From Novosphingobium sediminicola (lineage in GTDB: Bacteria; Pseudomonadota; Alphaproteobacteria; Sphingomonadales; Sphingomonadaceae), in the NCBI RefSeq assembly GCF_014196525.1, contig NZ_JACIDX010000005.1, forward strand, positions 1 to 64,000: a stretch of 64,000 nt of DNA, written 5' to 3'. This document shows, piece by piece, positions 45,591-55,276 of this stretch (the first letter of the stretch is position 1; each line of letters opens with the position of its first letter). The position numbers and the translations under genes were made by a program. The notes below the pieces were generated by a model. That model saw only the letters and a program-made list of their open reading frames with translations, did not search any database and was not told where the DNA came from.

Positions 45591-47827
45591 TCACCCCTCT
45601 CCCCTAATGCGGCGATTATCCCCTGCCCCAGCGACAGGCCGCCATCATTGGCCGGCACCTGTTTGTGGGCCACCGGCACCATGCCCCGCGCGCGAATTTC
45701 CCGGCGCAGGGCGGCCAGCAGCACCCGGTTCTGCATCACCCCGCCCGACAGGATGACATGCCCGCCCGGCGCACCCGCAGCAGCCGCCTGATGCGCCAAC
45801 GCCCTTGCCAGTGTGGCGTGAAACCGCGCCGCAATCCGCCCCGGCGCCACGCCCGCGTCCAAATCACCCAGCAGCGCCCGCCACAATCCGCTCCACTCCA
45901 GAGCAGGCGCAACATCCCACGCCGCCTCGTCAAAGGGCCTCGCCAAGGCTTCGAGCGCCATGGCAGCCTGCCCCTCATGACTGATCCGCGCCGGATAGAT
46001 CCCCAGCGCCGCCGCCGCCGCATCAAACAACCGACCTGCCGATGAGCATGGCGGACAATTCGTGCCGCTGTCGATCATGCTTTCGGCCAAGCGCAACCGG
46101 GCCTCATCGGGCAGATGCGCGATGACCGGCCCCGCCGCCGCGCGCCAATCCGCCCCGAACGCGACACGCAAATGGGCCAGCAGATTGCGCCATGGCTCCT
46201 TCATCGCGGCGGCCCCGCCGACCAACGGCACCGGAGCGAAACCGCCCACACGCTCCACCCCGCGATAGCCCCCGCGTAGCGCCTCGCCGCCCCACAGCGC
46301 CCCATCCGGCCCCAACCCCAGCCCGTCGAGCAACAGGCCGACATGCTGTCCATCCTGCACCCCGTTATCGGCCATACAAGCCGCCATATGGGCATGGTGA
46401 TGCGCCACACGGACCAATGCCGCGCCCGTCTCCTGCGCGATCCGCTCGCCCATCTGGGTGGAGAGGTAGCCGCCATGGGCATCTACCGCGACGATCTCTG
46501 GCGTGAAATCGAACAGGCGGCGATAGAGATCGAGCATCGCCCGATAATCCCCCAGCGCCGCTGCCTGCTCCAGATCGCCGATATGCGGGCCGACCATCGC
46601 CTCGCCGCCCCGGATCAGGGTGAAGGTCGCCTTCAACTCGCCCCCGCAGGCCAGCACCGGCGGCAGGTCATCGAAGGGCAGCGCAATGGGCGCGGGCGCA
46701 AACCCGCGCGCGCGGCGGATGGGGATGGGCGCGCCTGCCTCGTCCATGGCCAGCACGCTGTCATCCAGCCGGTTCTCAATGGCGCGGTCATGCATCACAA
46801 ACGCGTCGGCAATCCCGGCCAAAGTCTCCCGAGCCTGCGCATTGTCGATCACCTGCGGCTCGTCGCTGCGGTTGCCCGAGGTCATCACCAAAGGCCCGCC
46901 AAATTCGGCCATCAGCAAATGATGCAAGGGCGTGGCGGGCAGCATCACCCCCAGATGATCCTGATCCGGGGCCAGAGCATCAGGGACCGCCCCCCGGCGA
47001 GGCAACAGCACAATCGGCGCCGCCGCGCTTTCCAGCAGGGCCCGCGCCGGGGCGCCAACCTCGCACAGGTCCTCTGGCCGCGCGGTCATCACGGCAAAGG
47101 GCTTGGCATCGCGCGCCTTGCGGCGGCGCAATTCGGCCACCGCCTGCGCATTCATCGCATCGCAGGCCAGATGAAACCCGCCCAGCCCCTTGACCGCCAC
47201 AATCGCCCCGGCGCGCAGCAATTGCACTGCCGCAGCGATAGGCTCCCCCTCCGCCCCCTCGATCCACAGGTGCGGCCCACAGGCGGCGCAGGCAATCGGC
47301 TGGGCATGAAAGCGCCGGTCCGCCGGATCGCCATATTGCGCGGCGCAGGCCTCGCACATCGGGAAATCCGCCATGCTGGTCTGCGCCCGGTCCCACGGAA
47401 TGGCGCGGGCAATGGTCAGGCGCGGGCCGCAATGGGTGCAATTGGTGAAGGCATAGCCATGCCGCCGCTCTGCGGAATCGCGGATTTCGGCCAGACAGCC
47501 CGGACAGGTTGCCGCGTCGGGCGGGATGGCGGTGGTGGTCGCGCCCTGCCCGCTCTCGACAATCCGAAACGCGCCCCAGCCTTGCCCCTCCAGCCCGCAC
47601 ACCTCGATTCCCACCACGCGGGCCAAGGGCGGCGCCTCATCCCGGATGCGCCGCGCCAGTTCGTCAAGCTCCGCCTCATCGCCCCATGCCGCGATGCGCA
47701 CGCCCTGCCCATCATTCGACACCTCGCCCGTCACGCCCAATTCGCGCGCCAGACGCCAGACGAAGGGGCGAAAACCCACACCCTGCACCGTCCCGCGCAC
47801 GCGGATACTAAGCCCTTTGGCCGACAT
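45587..47827 (-). CDS. hypF: Hydrogenase maturation carbamoyltransferase HypF
   Basis: 746 residues, full length. The N-terminal acylphosphatase domain is RVRGTVQGVGFRPFVWRLAREL (about 8-29). Two zinc-finger-like pairs (CPGCLAEI...CTHCGPR, CEACAAQY...CAACGPH) and a YrdC/Sua5-like ATP domain (AGAIVAVKGLGGFHLACDA) follow. The Kae1-like C-terminal region includes VAHHHAHMAACMADNG and HVILSGGVMQNRVLL. HypF makes the thiocarbamate precursor of the CN ligands with HypE. The gene begins in the hupV stop (TGATG) and ends overlapping the DUF3422 gene by 4 bases, an unusual position downstream of the sensor genes. Confidence 0.97.
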   Translation of the reverse strand: MSAKGLSIRVRGTVQGVGFRPFVWRLARELGVTGEVSNDGQGVRIAAWGDEAELDELARRIRDEAPPLARVVGIEVCGLEGQGWGAFRIVESGQGATTTAIPPDAATCPGCLAEIRDSAERRHGYAFTNCTHCGPRLTIARAIPWDRAQTSMADFPMCEACAAQYGDPADRRFHAQPIACAACGPHLWIEGAEGEPIAAAVQLLRAGAIVAVKGLGGFHLACDAMNAQAVAELRRRKARDAKPFAVMTARPEDLCEVGAPARALLESAAAPIVLLPRRGAVPDALAPDQDHLGVMLPATPLHHLLMAEFGGPLVMTSGNRSDEPQVIDNAQARETLAGIADAFVMHDRAIENRLDDSVLAMDEAGAPIPIRRARGFAPAPIALPFDDLPPVLACGGELKATFTLIRGGEAMVGPHIGDLEQAAALGDYRAMLDLYRRLFDFTPEIVAVDAHGGYLSTQMGERIAQETGAALVRVAHHHAHMAACMADNGVQDGQHVGLLLDGLGLGPDGALWGGEALRGGYRGVERVGGFAPVPLVGGAAAMKEPWRNLLAHLRVAFGADWRAAAGPVIAHLPDEARLRLAESMIDSGTNCPPCSSAGRLFDAAAAALGIYPARISHEGQAAMALEALARPFDEAAWDVAPALEWSGLWRALLGDLDAGVAPGRIAARFHATLARALAHQAAAAGAPGGHVILSGGVMQNRVLLAALRREIRARGMVPVAHKQVPANDGGLSLGQGIIAALGERGE

Positions 47828-49296
47828 CAATGCACCGTGCAGACCATGCAGGGATCGAAGCTGCGCACGATATGCTGGACCGATACCGGCTCTGTCTCGC
47901 CCGCACGGATGGGCGCGCCGACCAGCGCCTGCTCCAGCGGGCCGGGGATGCCTTGGGCATCGCGGGGGGAGAAGTTCCAGGTCGTCGGCGCGATGATCTG
48001 GTAATGGCTGATCCGCCCGCCATCCAGCCGCAACCAGTGGCCAAGGCTGCCCCGCGCCGCCTCGGTCAGGCCCATGGCGTCGCCTGTGTCCAGACGGGAC
48101 CGCGTGTCCTGAAAAGGGGCCGAAGGGTCGATGGCGGCGATCCAGTGCTCCATCGCCATCACCACCAGCGCCACCTCGACGATCCGCGCCACCACGCGAG
48201 CCTCGACGCTGGCCCCGTCGCGCGCGACATAATCGCGCAGCAAGGGATGGCCCGCCACCAATTGCCGCGAGAGCGCCCCCACCTCGGCCACATTTCCGCC
48301 AAGGCGCGGGGCCTTGCACCAGCTATAGGCGTCGGGGTTGCCCATGTCGGGCTTGGGGGCGGCGTGGCGCGGCGCGCCGCCATCACCGGCATACCATGCA
48401 TGCGACACATCCTCGGCAATCGCGCCAATGGGCAAAGGCCCCGCCGCACCAATCCCGGCATCGAACATCCCGCGCGGAAACAGCGGACCATCCCCGCTGG
48501 CATAGGCGCCAAAGGCGATATGACGCAGGCGCGTCACCCCGGACCGCGCCAGATCGAGCCTTTGCGCAATGGTCAGGAAATGGGCGAAATCGCCCCCGCG
48601 CCCCTGCGCCCAATCATAAAGCGCATCGCGGCTGGAAATCGCGGCCACGGCCTCCAAAGGCGCGGCAAACAGGGTATTTTCGCAAAAGGCGCGAAAGCCC
48701 GACAGCATCAGCCGCAACCGCGCCTGTTCAGCCCGCGTGATAGCCCGCGTCGATCCGCCCGGCTGGATGGAGAGCGTATGGGGCCATTTTCCCGCCAGCA
48801 CGCCCATCATATTCATCAACCCGGCCCGCGCGGGCAGCATCTGGGTCGCCGCGCTGCCTTTCAGCGCCGTGAAACGCTCCGCCGCCGCCTGATGCCATGG
48901 CTCGCCCGCATAAGCGGCGCGGGCGAAATCGGGCATGAAGAACAGATAGAAATGGGTGATATGGTCCGCGATATTTTCCACCGCATGGACCAGATTGATC
49001 GCATGCTGACCATTGGCGGGGGGCAGGCGCCGCTCCAGCCCGGCGGGGCGCACCCCGGCCAGCGCGCGCGCCGCCGCCACGCTTTGCGACACCGAACAGA
49101 TGCCGCAGATGCGCGGCGCATAGGTCAGTGCGTCCGCCGCAGGGCGCCCCACCAGCATCGCCTCAAACCCGCGATAGAGCGGCGAGGTGACACGCGCGCC
49201 CTCGACATGATCGCCCGCAATGTCGAGCCGTACCTCAAGATCACCCTCCACCCGGTTGAACGGGCCGAGGATCAGGCGCGATGGCTTCTCGCTCAT
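47827..49296 (-). CDS. hupV: Regulatory (H2-sensing) hydrogenase large subunit HupV/HoxC
   Basis: 489 residues. L1 is APRICGICSVSQSVAAARAL and L2 at the very C-terminus is SFDPCMVCTVH (Cys483, Cys486, His489). The protein stops at that histidine, with no C-terminal extension, as is usual for regulatory hydrogenases that skip endopeptidase processing. GPFNRVEGDLEVRLDIAG is the family start. With HupU it would bind H2 and report it to the kinase. It overlaps hupU by 4 bases upstream and shares TGATG with hypF downstream. Confidence 0.96.
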   Translation of the reverse strand: MSEKPSRLILGPFNRVEGDLEVRLDIAGDHVEGARVTSPLYRGFEAMLVGRPAADALTYAPRICGICSVSQSVAAARALAGVRPAGLERRLPPANGQHAINLVHAVENIADHITHFYLFFMPDFARAAYAGEPWHQAAAERFTALKGSAATQMLPARAGLMNMMGVLAGKWPHTLSIQPGGSTRAITRAEQARLRLMLSGFRAFCENTLFAAPLEAVAAISSRDALYDWAQGRGGDFAHFLTIAQRLDLARSGVTRLRHIAFGAYASGDGPLFPRGMFDAGIGAAGPLPIGAIAEDVSHAWYAGDGGAPRHAAPKPDMGNPDAYSWCKAPRLGGNVAEVGALSRQLVAGHPLLRDYVARDGASVEARVVARIVEVALVVMAMEHWIAAIDPSAPFQDTRSRLDTGDAMGLTEAARGSLGHWLRLDGGRISHYQIIAPTTWNFSPRDAQGIPGPLEQALVGAPIRAGETEPVSVQHIVRSFDPCMVCTVH

Positions 49297-50321
49297 GCGC
49301 CCTCCTTGCGCCGGTCGCGGGGCAGGATGGCGGGGGTGGGCCTTGCGGCATTTTCCTTCAACCGGCGCGGCGTGGCGGCCTTGGACAGGCTGGCCAGCGC
49401 GACGAACCATGCCTTGGGCATATCGGTGGGCAATCCGATGGGGATGCCGCTGATTTTGGGCGTGGTCGAAAAACTGTGGCCCGGCTCTTCAAAGCCCGGC
49501 GCGGTACAGTTGATGCAGGGGTATCCCCCCGTCAGGCATGAGCCCGACCCGTTCCACGCCCGCGTATTGCAATCGGCGCGCGCCTGCGTGCCCTTGCAGC
49601 CAAGGTTTTCCATCATGCAGCCAAGGTCGCCCAGTTCCTCGGCGCTGGCCTTGAACTCATAATATTCGTTGCGAGCGCAGCCGTGGTGGACCAGTTGCGA
49701 TGTATAGGCCAGCGGGCGCTCCCATTCGTCGAGGTCGGCGGCGGACAGGGTGCCGCCCGCCAGTTGCAGGATCGTGTCAACAAACCACCCCGGATGGATC
49801 GGGCAACCGGCGATATTGATAACCGACAACCCGCCCCGCGCGCGAAATCCCGCGCCCAGCAGGCCCCCCGCCCGCGTGCCGTCATAGGCAAGGCCGCCCG
49901 CCTCCACCGCATTGCCGCCGCCCGCCGTGATCCCGCCAAAGGCCGCGCAGGAGCCGACCGCAATGACATGGGTCGCATGTTGCGCAATCGCGCCGATCAT
50001 GTCGCGCATCGGCCGCCCGGTGCCCGCCATCAGGTGAAATCCGCCGGTGCCATTGGGCCCATGGATCACCGATCCTTCGAGGCAGAGAATATCGACCGGC
50101 TGTGTCCCATCGGCGGCGGCATCCAATATGGCGCGCGCCTCCGCCCCGGTCGCCTCGGAGAGCGAGGGGTGCCACAAGACCTCGACATGGGCGGCGCGCA
50201 GGGCGGTGACCAGATCAGGCTCCTGCTGGCCCAGCAAGGAGAGCGTGCAGCCCCCGCAGCCCCCTGATTGCAGCCAGATCAGGCGCAGGGGGCGCGTGGG
50301 GGTTCCGGCGGGATAGGTCAT
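49293..50321 (-). CDS. hupU: Regulatory hydrogenase small subunit HupU/HoxB
   Basis: 342 residues. LRLIWLQSGGCGGCTLSLLG holds the proximal-cluster cysteines, with later ligands in GSCAAFGGI, AGCPIHPGWF, HHGCARNEYY, LGCMMENLGCKG and GGYPCINCTAPGF. No Tat signal peptide precedes the first cluster motif, so the protein stays in the cytoplasm, as expected for HupU/HoxB rather than an energy-converting small subunit. It pairs with HupV. Start ATG 50321 overlaps the kinase stop, and the end overlaps hupV. Confidence 0.96.
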   Translation of the reverse strand: MTYPAGTPTRPLRLIWLQSGGCGGCTLSLLGQQEPDLVTALRAAHVEVLWHPSLSEATGAEARAILDAAADGTQPVDILCLEGSVIHGPNGTGGFHLMAGTGRPMRDMIGAIAQHATHVIAVGSCAAFGGITAGGGNAVEAGGLAYDGTRAGGLLGAGFRARGGLSVINIAGCPIHPGWFVDTILQLAGGTLSAADLDEWERPLAYTSQLVHHGCARNEYYEFKASAEELGDLGCMMENLGCKGTQARADCNTRAWNGSGSCLTGGYPCINCTAPGFEEPGHSFSTTPKISGIPIGLPTDMPKAWFVALASLSKAATPRRLKENAARPTPAILPRDRRKEGA

Positions 50322-51373
50322 TCCTCGCCCCCTTCCGGCCCCGTCAGCGGCAGGCGCAGGGTGAACACCGCCCCGCCGCCGGGCGCATCGGCGTAGTCCA
50401 GCGATCCGCCCAATTTGCCCGCCATCGTATAGGAAACATAGAGGCCCAGCCCCGTTCCCGCGCCAATCGGCTTGGTGGTGAAGAAGGGTTCGAAGATCTT
50501 GTCCTGATGATCGCGCGCCACGCCCGGCCCGTTGTCGGCCACCGACAGGGCGATAGTGTCGCCATCCTGCGCGGCGGAAATATAGATCACCCCATCCTCG
50601 CGGTCGCGCAGCGCGTCGGCGGCGTTCTGGACCAGATTGACGAGGATTTGGTGCAACTGTCCCTTGCGGCTGGAAATCTCCAGCCTTTCGGGCAGGGCGC
50701 AGTGCAATTCAGGCGGATCGCGCAGGGCCTTCAAGACCCAATCCGCCGCCGTATGCACCAGCCGGACAAGGTTGAAACTTTCCAGCGGCTCGCGCTGGCT
50801 GGCGGAAAAGCGGCGCAGGTCCTGCACGATGTCGCGCACACGCTCCGCCCCCTCCAGCGTGCCATCGACCAGCGGACCGATGTCGGAGAGCACCCGGTCG
50901 ATCTTGAGCTTTTCGCGCAGAGCCGCCAGTTCGGCCCCGCCCCGCCCGGCGTCAATCGCGGCCAGATATTGCGTGATCGCCCCGCCATAGCGTTTCAGAG
51001 CATACATATTGCCGAACACAAAGCTGATCGGATTGTTCAACTCATGCGCGACGCCCGCCACCAGACGGCCCAGCGCGGCCATCTTCTCGCTGGTCAGCAA
51101 TTGCTGCTGGGTCTGGCGCAATTTGCGATGCGCCGTGTCCAGTTCGGCAAGAGCGTTTTCCAGCGCGACATTGCGCTCCTCCAGCGCGGTCTGGCTGGTG
51201 ACAAGATCGGCATAGACATCATCCATCTTGCGGATGACATCGATCCACATATCCTCGCCATTCATGCCGAGGTCCGCAAGCGCGGAAACTTCCTGCACCG
51301 GATCATGCGGACAATCGACATGGGACGGATCGAACCGGCCCCCGAACCTGTCAAATCCGCCCGGCGCCATCAT
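50318..51373 (-). CDS. hupT: Sensor histidine kinase HupT/HoxJ
   Basis: 351 residues, cytoplasmic. After about 60 residues and a helical linker (LVTSQTALEERNVALENALAELDTAHRKLRQTQQQLLTSEKMA) comes the H box GVAHELNNPISFVFGN. The catalytic domain has QILVNLVQNAADAL, DNGPGVARDHQDKIFEPFFTTKPIGAGTGLGLYVSYTMAG and a final GGGAVFTLRLPL, all boxes intact. HupT/HoxJ kinases known to me have an N-terminal PAS domain and are about 450 residues; here no PAS-sized region precedes the linker. It should phosphorylate the HoxA-type regulator encoded just upstream, under control of HupUV. Confidence 0.92.
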   Translation of the reverse strand: MMAPGGFDRFGGRFDPSHVDCPHDPVQEVSALADLGMNGEDMWIDVIRKMDDVYADLVTSQTALEERNVALENALAELDTAHRKLRQTQQQLLTSEKMAALGRLVAGVAHELNNPISFVFGNMYALKRYGGAITQYLAAIDAGRGGAELAALREKLKIDRVLSDIGPLVDGTLEGAERVRDIVQDLRRFSASQREPLESFNLVRLVHTAADWVLKALRDPPELHCALPERLEISSRKGQLHQILVNLVQNAADALRDREDGVIYISAAQDGDTIALSVADNGPGVARDHQDKIFEPFFTTKPIGAGTGLGLYVSYTMAGKLGGSLDYADAPGGGAVFTLRLPLTGPEGGEE

Positions 51374-52860
51374 CGCCCGGCCATTTCACGCAAAGGATGG
51401 ACATTCTCCAGCCCATAGCGTTCGAGTTTAGCCCGCAACCCGACCCGCGACAGGCCCAATTCGCGCGCTGCCTGCGATTTGTTCCAGCGATGGCGGATCA
51501 GCGTTTCGCGGATGATCCGGGCCTCCATCGCGCTGACGCGTTCTTTCAGATCGCCGGTCAGGTCGCCCAGATCGGGCATGGGTTCAGCCTGCGCCATGAC
51601 CGTGCGCGCGGCGGGCACGGCGATATGGGGCGATAGCACATCCACCCCCAGCCAGCGCCCCTCCACCCCGCGCACCAACATGCGCTGGATCTCATTCTGC
51701 AACTCGCGCACATTGCCGGGCCAACCATAAGCCGACAGGCGCGCCATCGCCTCGTCCGAGACGCCCTGAACGCGCTTGCCCATGCTGCCCATCGCGCGGT
51801 CCAGCAGGGTCTGCACCAGCACGGGCAGATCGCCGGGACGGTCCTTCAGATCGGGCAGGCGTACGATCATGCCCGCCAACCGATAGAACAGATCGGCGCG
51901 GAACCGGCCCTCGCGCATTTCCTGTTCAAGATCGCGGTTGGTGGCCGCGATAATGCGCACATCCACCTTGCGCGTGCGGCCATGGCCCAACGGGCGGATC
52001 TCACCCTCCTGCAAAACGCGCAGCAATTTGACCTGAAAGGCGGGGCTGATCTCGCCAATTTCGTCAAGGAACACTGTGCCGCCATCGGCGCGCTCGAACA
52101 GGCCGGAATGATCGTCGATGGCCCCAGTGAAGGCGCCCTTTTTATGGCCAAACAATTCGCTTTCCAGCAATTCGTCGGGCAGCGCGCCGCAATTTTCCAC
52201 CACAAACGCCTTGTTCCAGCGCAGCGAGCCATAGTGCAAAGCCCGCGCCGCCAGTTCCTTGCCCGTGCCCGATGATCCGATCAGCAGCACCGGCACATCA
52301 AACGGCGCCACCTGCGCCAGAGCGCCGCAGACATCATCCATCGGGCTGCCTGCGCTGCGCACGATGCCGTCGTTGAAATCATAGGCGCGGCGCACCTGCG
52401 CCTTGCGCTTGTCCACCACGGCGCTGGCGGCCTTGGGGGCCATGCGCAGTTCTACCGCCAGCAATTCATTCTCGCGCTGAAGCTGAAACAGGCGGCAGGC
52501 CGATTGCAGCGTCAGCAACAGGTGGTCGGGATGCCAGGGCTTGGTCACATATTGGAAGATGCCCGCCTGGTTGATGCCGTCGATAATGTCATGCGCATCG
52601 GCATAGCCCGAGATAATCATGCGGATCACATCGGGCCAGCGCTCCTTGACCAGCGTCAGGAACTCCACCCCGCTGCGCTCGGGCATACGCTGATCGCACA
52701 GGATCACCTGCACCCAATGCTGGGACAGCATCTCCTCGGCCTCGCGCGTGGAGGAGGCGGTCAGGATCTCGAACTCATCCTCCAAAATGCGGCGCAGGGA
52801 TTCAAGGCTGCGAATCTCGTCATCGACGATAAGGATGGTGGGCAGGCCGGATTGCGTCAT
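51370..52860 (-). CDS. hoxA: NtrC-family response regulator HoxA/HupR
   Basis: 496 residues. The receiver domain has TILIVDDE, phospho-acceptor Asp56 (ILCDQRMPE) and the lysine in VTKPWHP. The AAA+ domain has Walker A GSSGTGKE (195-202), the sigma-54-contacting loop GAFTGA (242-247) and Walker B GTVFLDEIGE (261-270). A Fis-type HTH lies at the end (RWNKSQAARELGLSRVGLRAKLERYGL). An intact GAFTGA means it can activate sigma-54 promoters, and a textbook one sits in front of hupD. It starts 11 bases after hypE and is coupled to hupT by a 4-base overlap. Confidence 0.95.
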   Translation of the reverse strand: MTQSGLPTILIVDDEIRSLESLRRILEDEFEILTASSTREAEEMLSQHWVQVILCDQRMPERSGVEFLTLVKERWPDVIRMIISGYADAHDIIDGINQAGIFQYVTKPWHPDHLLLTLQSACRLFQLQRENELLAVELRMAPKAASAVVDKRKAQVRRAYDFNDGIVRSAGSPMDDVCGALAQVAPFDVPVLLIGSSGTGKELAARALHYGSLRWNKAFVVENCGALPDELLESELFGHKKGAFTGAIDDHSGLFERADGGTVFLDEIGEISPAFQVKLLRVLQEGEIRPLGHGRTRKVDVRIIAATNRDLEQEMREGRFRADLFYRLAGMIVRLPDLKDRPGDLPVLVQTLLDRAMGSMGKRVQGVSDEAMARLSAYGWPGNVRELQNEIQRMLVRGVEGRWLGVDVLSPHIAVPAARTVMAQAEPMPDLGDLTGDLKERVSAMEARIIRETLIRHRWNKSQAARELGLSRVGLRAKLERYGLENVHPLREMAGR

Positions 52861-52871
52861 GGATCAAGCCT

Positions 52872-53909
52872 CTAGCAGATTCTGGGCAATTGCTCACCCG
52901 CCAACCAGTCGACCACGCGCATGCCCCCAATCAGCGTTTCCATGCGCAGCAATCCGGGTGTGCCGGGCGCGGCATGAGCGCCCACCGCGCCGATCTGCGC
53001 CGCATCGCGCCCTTCGGGATGGGCGCGCATGATGTTCAGCACCGCCTCGGCCTGTTCGGGCGGACAGATGCAGACCAGCTTGCCCTCATTGGCGATATGG
53101 ATCGGGTCGAGGCCCAGCAATTCACACGCCCCTGCCACCTCCGGCCGCACGGGGATCGCCGCCTCTTTCAACGTCATGCTCACCCCCGCCGCCTCGGCCA
53201 ACTCATTGAGCGTGGCCGACAGTCCCCCGCGCGTGGGATCGCGCAGACAGGCGATGGAGGGCGCCGCCGCCAGCATATCCCCCACCATCCGGTGCAGCGC
53301 CGCGCTGTCGCTCTCAATCGTCGTGCCAAAGGCTAACCCCTGCCGCTGGCTGAGGATCGCCACGCCATGATCGCCCAAGGTGCCCGACAGCAGGATCGCC
53401 ATGCCCGGCGCGATGCGTTCGGGCGCGATCTCGATCCCTTCGGGGATCAGGCCGATGCCGGTCGTGGTGATAAACAACCCATCGGCCGCCCCGCGCTCAA
53501 CCACCTTGGTGTCGCCCGTAGCGATGGGAACGCTCGCCTTGCGCGCCGCCGCGCCCATGCTGGCGGCAATGTGGTCCAGCGTTTCGAGCGGCAATCCCTC
53601 CTCGATGATGAACGCCGCCGACAGCGCCACCGGCACCGCGCCCCCCATGGCCACATCATTGATCGTGCCATGCACGGCCAGCGAGCCAATATCGCCGCCG
53701 GGAAATTCCAGCGGGCTGATGACATGGGCGTCCGTGCTCATCACGATGCGGCCATGGGGCAGGTTCAGCCGGGCCGCGTCATGGCCCTGATCGAGGATGG
53801 GATTGGCGAAATGGCGAGCAAAGATCTCGCGGATCAGGCGCGTGGTGGCCATGCCGCCCCCGCCATGGGCCATTTCGACCGCCGCGCCGGGGCGCAGGAT
53901 GCCGCTCAT
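52872..53909 (-). CDS. hypE: Hydrogenase maturation protein HypE
   Basis: 345 residues ending in the diagnostic PRIC, whose cysteine carries the thiocyanate made from carbamoyl phosphate. The ATP-binding glycine region MAHGGGGMATTRLIREIF is near the N-terminus, and DPTRGGLSATLNELAEAAGV and HIANEGKLVCICPPEQAEA are typical. It works with HypF to make CN ligands for the NiFe site. It overlaps hypD by 4 bases and precedes hoxA by 11 bases. Confidence 0.97.
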   Translation of the reverse strand: MSGILRPGAAVEMAHGGGGMATTRLIREIFARHFANPILDQGHDAARLNLPHGRIVMSTDAHVISPLEFPGGDIGSLAVHGTINDVAMGGAVPVALSAAFIIEEGLPLETLDHIAASMGAAARKASVPIATGDTKVVERGAADGLFITTTGIGLIPEGIEIAPERIAPGMAILLSGTLGDHGVAILSQRQGLAFGTTIESDSAALHRMVGDMLAAAPSIACLRDPTRGGLSATLNELAEAAGVSMTLKEAAIPVRPEVAGACELLGLDPIHIANEGKLVCICPPEQAEAVLNIMRAHPEGRDAAQIGAVGAHAAPGTPGLLRMETLIGGMRVVDWLAGEQLPRIC

Positions 53910-55033
53910 TCCGCCGCCTCCATCTCTGCCATCGTTTCGACGCGGCGATAGGTGTAATAGGCCGCGCAGGAGCCTTCGGAAGACACCATACAGGCCCCCA
54001 TCGGCGTTTCGGGCGTACATGCCTTGCCGAACAATTTGCAGTCCTTGGGCTGCTTCACCCCGCGCAGGATGGCCGGGCATTCGCAGCTTTTCACCTCGCG
54101 GCTCTGCTTCTCGCTGATGGCGAAACGCGCCTCGGCGTCGAAATCGGCCAGTTCGGGGCGGATCGCGCGGGCGCTGTCGGGCACGCTGCCCAAACCGCGC
54201 CACTCGAATGTCTCGCGCAGGGCAAAGACCTCCTCGATCACGCCTTGCGCCTTGGTGTTGCCCGCCTCGGTCACGACGCGGGAATATTGGTTCTCGACCT
54301 CTTGGCGGCCCTCATTCACCTGACGGATCAGCATCAGCACCGATTGCAGCACATCGAGCGGTTCAAACCCGGCGATCACCAAAGGCCGCCCGTAATGCGC
54401 CACCAAGGGGCGATAGGCCCCCGCCCCGATCACCGTCGAAACATGGCTGGGCCCCAGAAACCCGTCGAGCGCCACGCCCGGCGCGGCCAGCACATGCGCC
54501 ATCGCGGGCGGGGTCAGCACATGGTTGCAAAACACGCTGAAATTGGCGAGGCCCTGCGCCCGCGCGGTCAGGATCGCCATGCCGGTGGCGGGCGTGGTGG
54601 TTTCAAAACCGATGCCCATAAACACCACCTGCCGATCCGGATTGTCCCGCGCCAGCGCCAGCGCATCCAGCGGCGAATAGACCATGCGAATATCGGCCCC
54701 GGCGCTCCTAGCCGTCAGCATGGATCGCCGCCCGCTGCCCGGCACGCGCATCATGTCGCCATAGGTGGCCAGGATCACGCCATGCCGCTCGGCCAATTCG
54801 AGCGCATCGTCCAATCGCCGCATCGGCAGCACGCAGACCGGGCAGCCCGGCCCATGCACAAAGCGCACATTGGACGGCACCAGATCCTGCACCCCATAGC
54901 GAAAGATCGCATGGGTATGCCCGCCGCAAAATTCCATGAAGGCATAGGAGCGCGCCGGATCGGCCTCACGCGCAATCGCTGTGGCAAGGCTCTGCGCCAG
55001 CGCCGGATCGCGAAATTCGGAGACATATTTCAT
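53906..55033 (-). CDS. hypD: Hydrogenase maturation protein HypD
   Basis: 375 residues. Conserved blocks are MEFCGGHTHAIFRYG, HGPGCPVCVLPM, GFETTTPATGMAILTA and the C-terminal iron-sulfur region CECPAILRGV...CKLFGKACTPETPMGACMVSSEG, with the four-cysteine cluster. HypD holds the Fe(CN)2CO unit with HypC. It overlaps hypC at the start and hypE at the end by 4 bases each. Confidence 0.97.
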   Translation of the reverse strand: MKYVSEFRDPALAQSLATAIAREADPARSYAFMEFCGGHTHAIFRYGVQDLVPSNVRFVHGPGCPVCVLPMRRLDDALELAERHGVILATYGDMMRVPGSGRRSMLTARSAGADIRMVYSPLDALALARDNPDRQVVFMGIGFETTTPATGMAILTARAQGLANFSVFCNHVLTPPAMAHVLAAPGVALDGFLGPSHVSTVIGAGAYRPLVAHYGRPLVIAGFEPLDVLQSVLMLIRQVNEGRQEVENQYSRVVTEAGNTKAQGVIEEVFALRETFEWRGLGSVPDSARAIRPELADFDAEARFAISEKQSREVKSCECPAILRGVKQPKDCKLFGKACTPETPMGACMVSSEGSCAAYYTYRRVETMAEMEAAE

Positions 55034-55272
55034 GGCTCGCCCCCCAGTTCTTCCTCGATCAACCCCGCCTCGGCCATCATTTTCAGCGTGGCCTCGGCCT
55101 CCTCCGCGCTGATCTTGTGCAGCGCATAGCCAACGTGGAGCAGGACATAATCGCCCAGCGCCACATCATCGACCAGCGCCACCGAGACCGAGCGCGTGAT
55201 GCCGCCAGCCGACACAGTGGCCATGCCATCGGGCAAGAGTTCCACCACCTGCGCTGGGATCGCAAGGCACAT
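55030..55272 (-). CDS. hypC: Hydrogenase chaperone HypC
   Basis: 80 residues beginning MCLAIPAQVVELL, with the essential N-terminal Cys2. VSVALVDDVALGDYVLLHVGYALHKI completes the HypC/HupF fold. It carries the Fe centre with HypD and delivers it to the large-subunit precursor. It starts 4 bases after the hypB stop and overlaps hypD. Confidence 0.96.
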   Translation of the reverse strand: MCLAIPAQVVELLPDGMATVSAGGITRSVSVALVDDVALGDYVLLHVGYALHKISAEEAEATLKMMAEAGLIEEELGGEP

Positions 55273-55276
55273 GGGC

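Noticed and set aside
46343..49662. Long plus-strand frames opposite hypF, hupV and hupU
   Set aside because: No ribosome-binding sites or recognisable motifs, and the minus-strand genes are complete and conserved.
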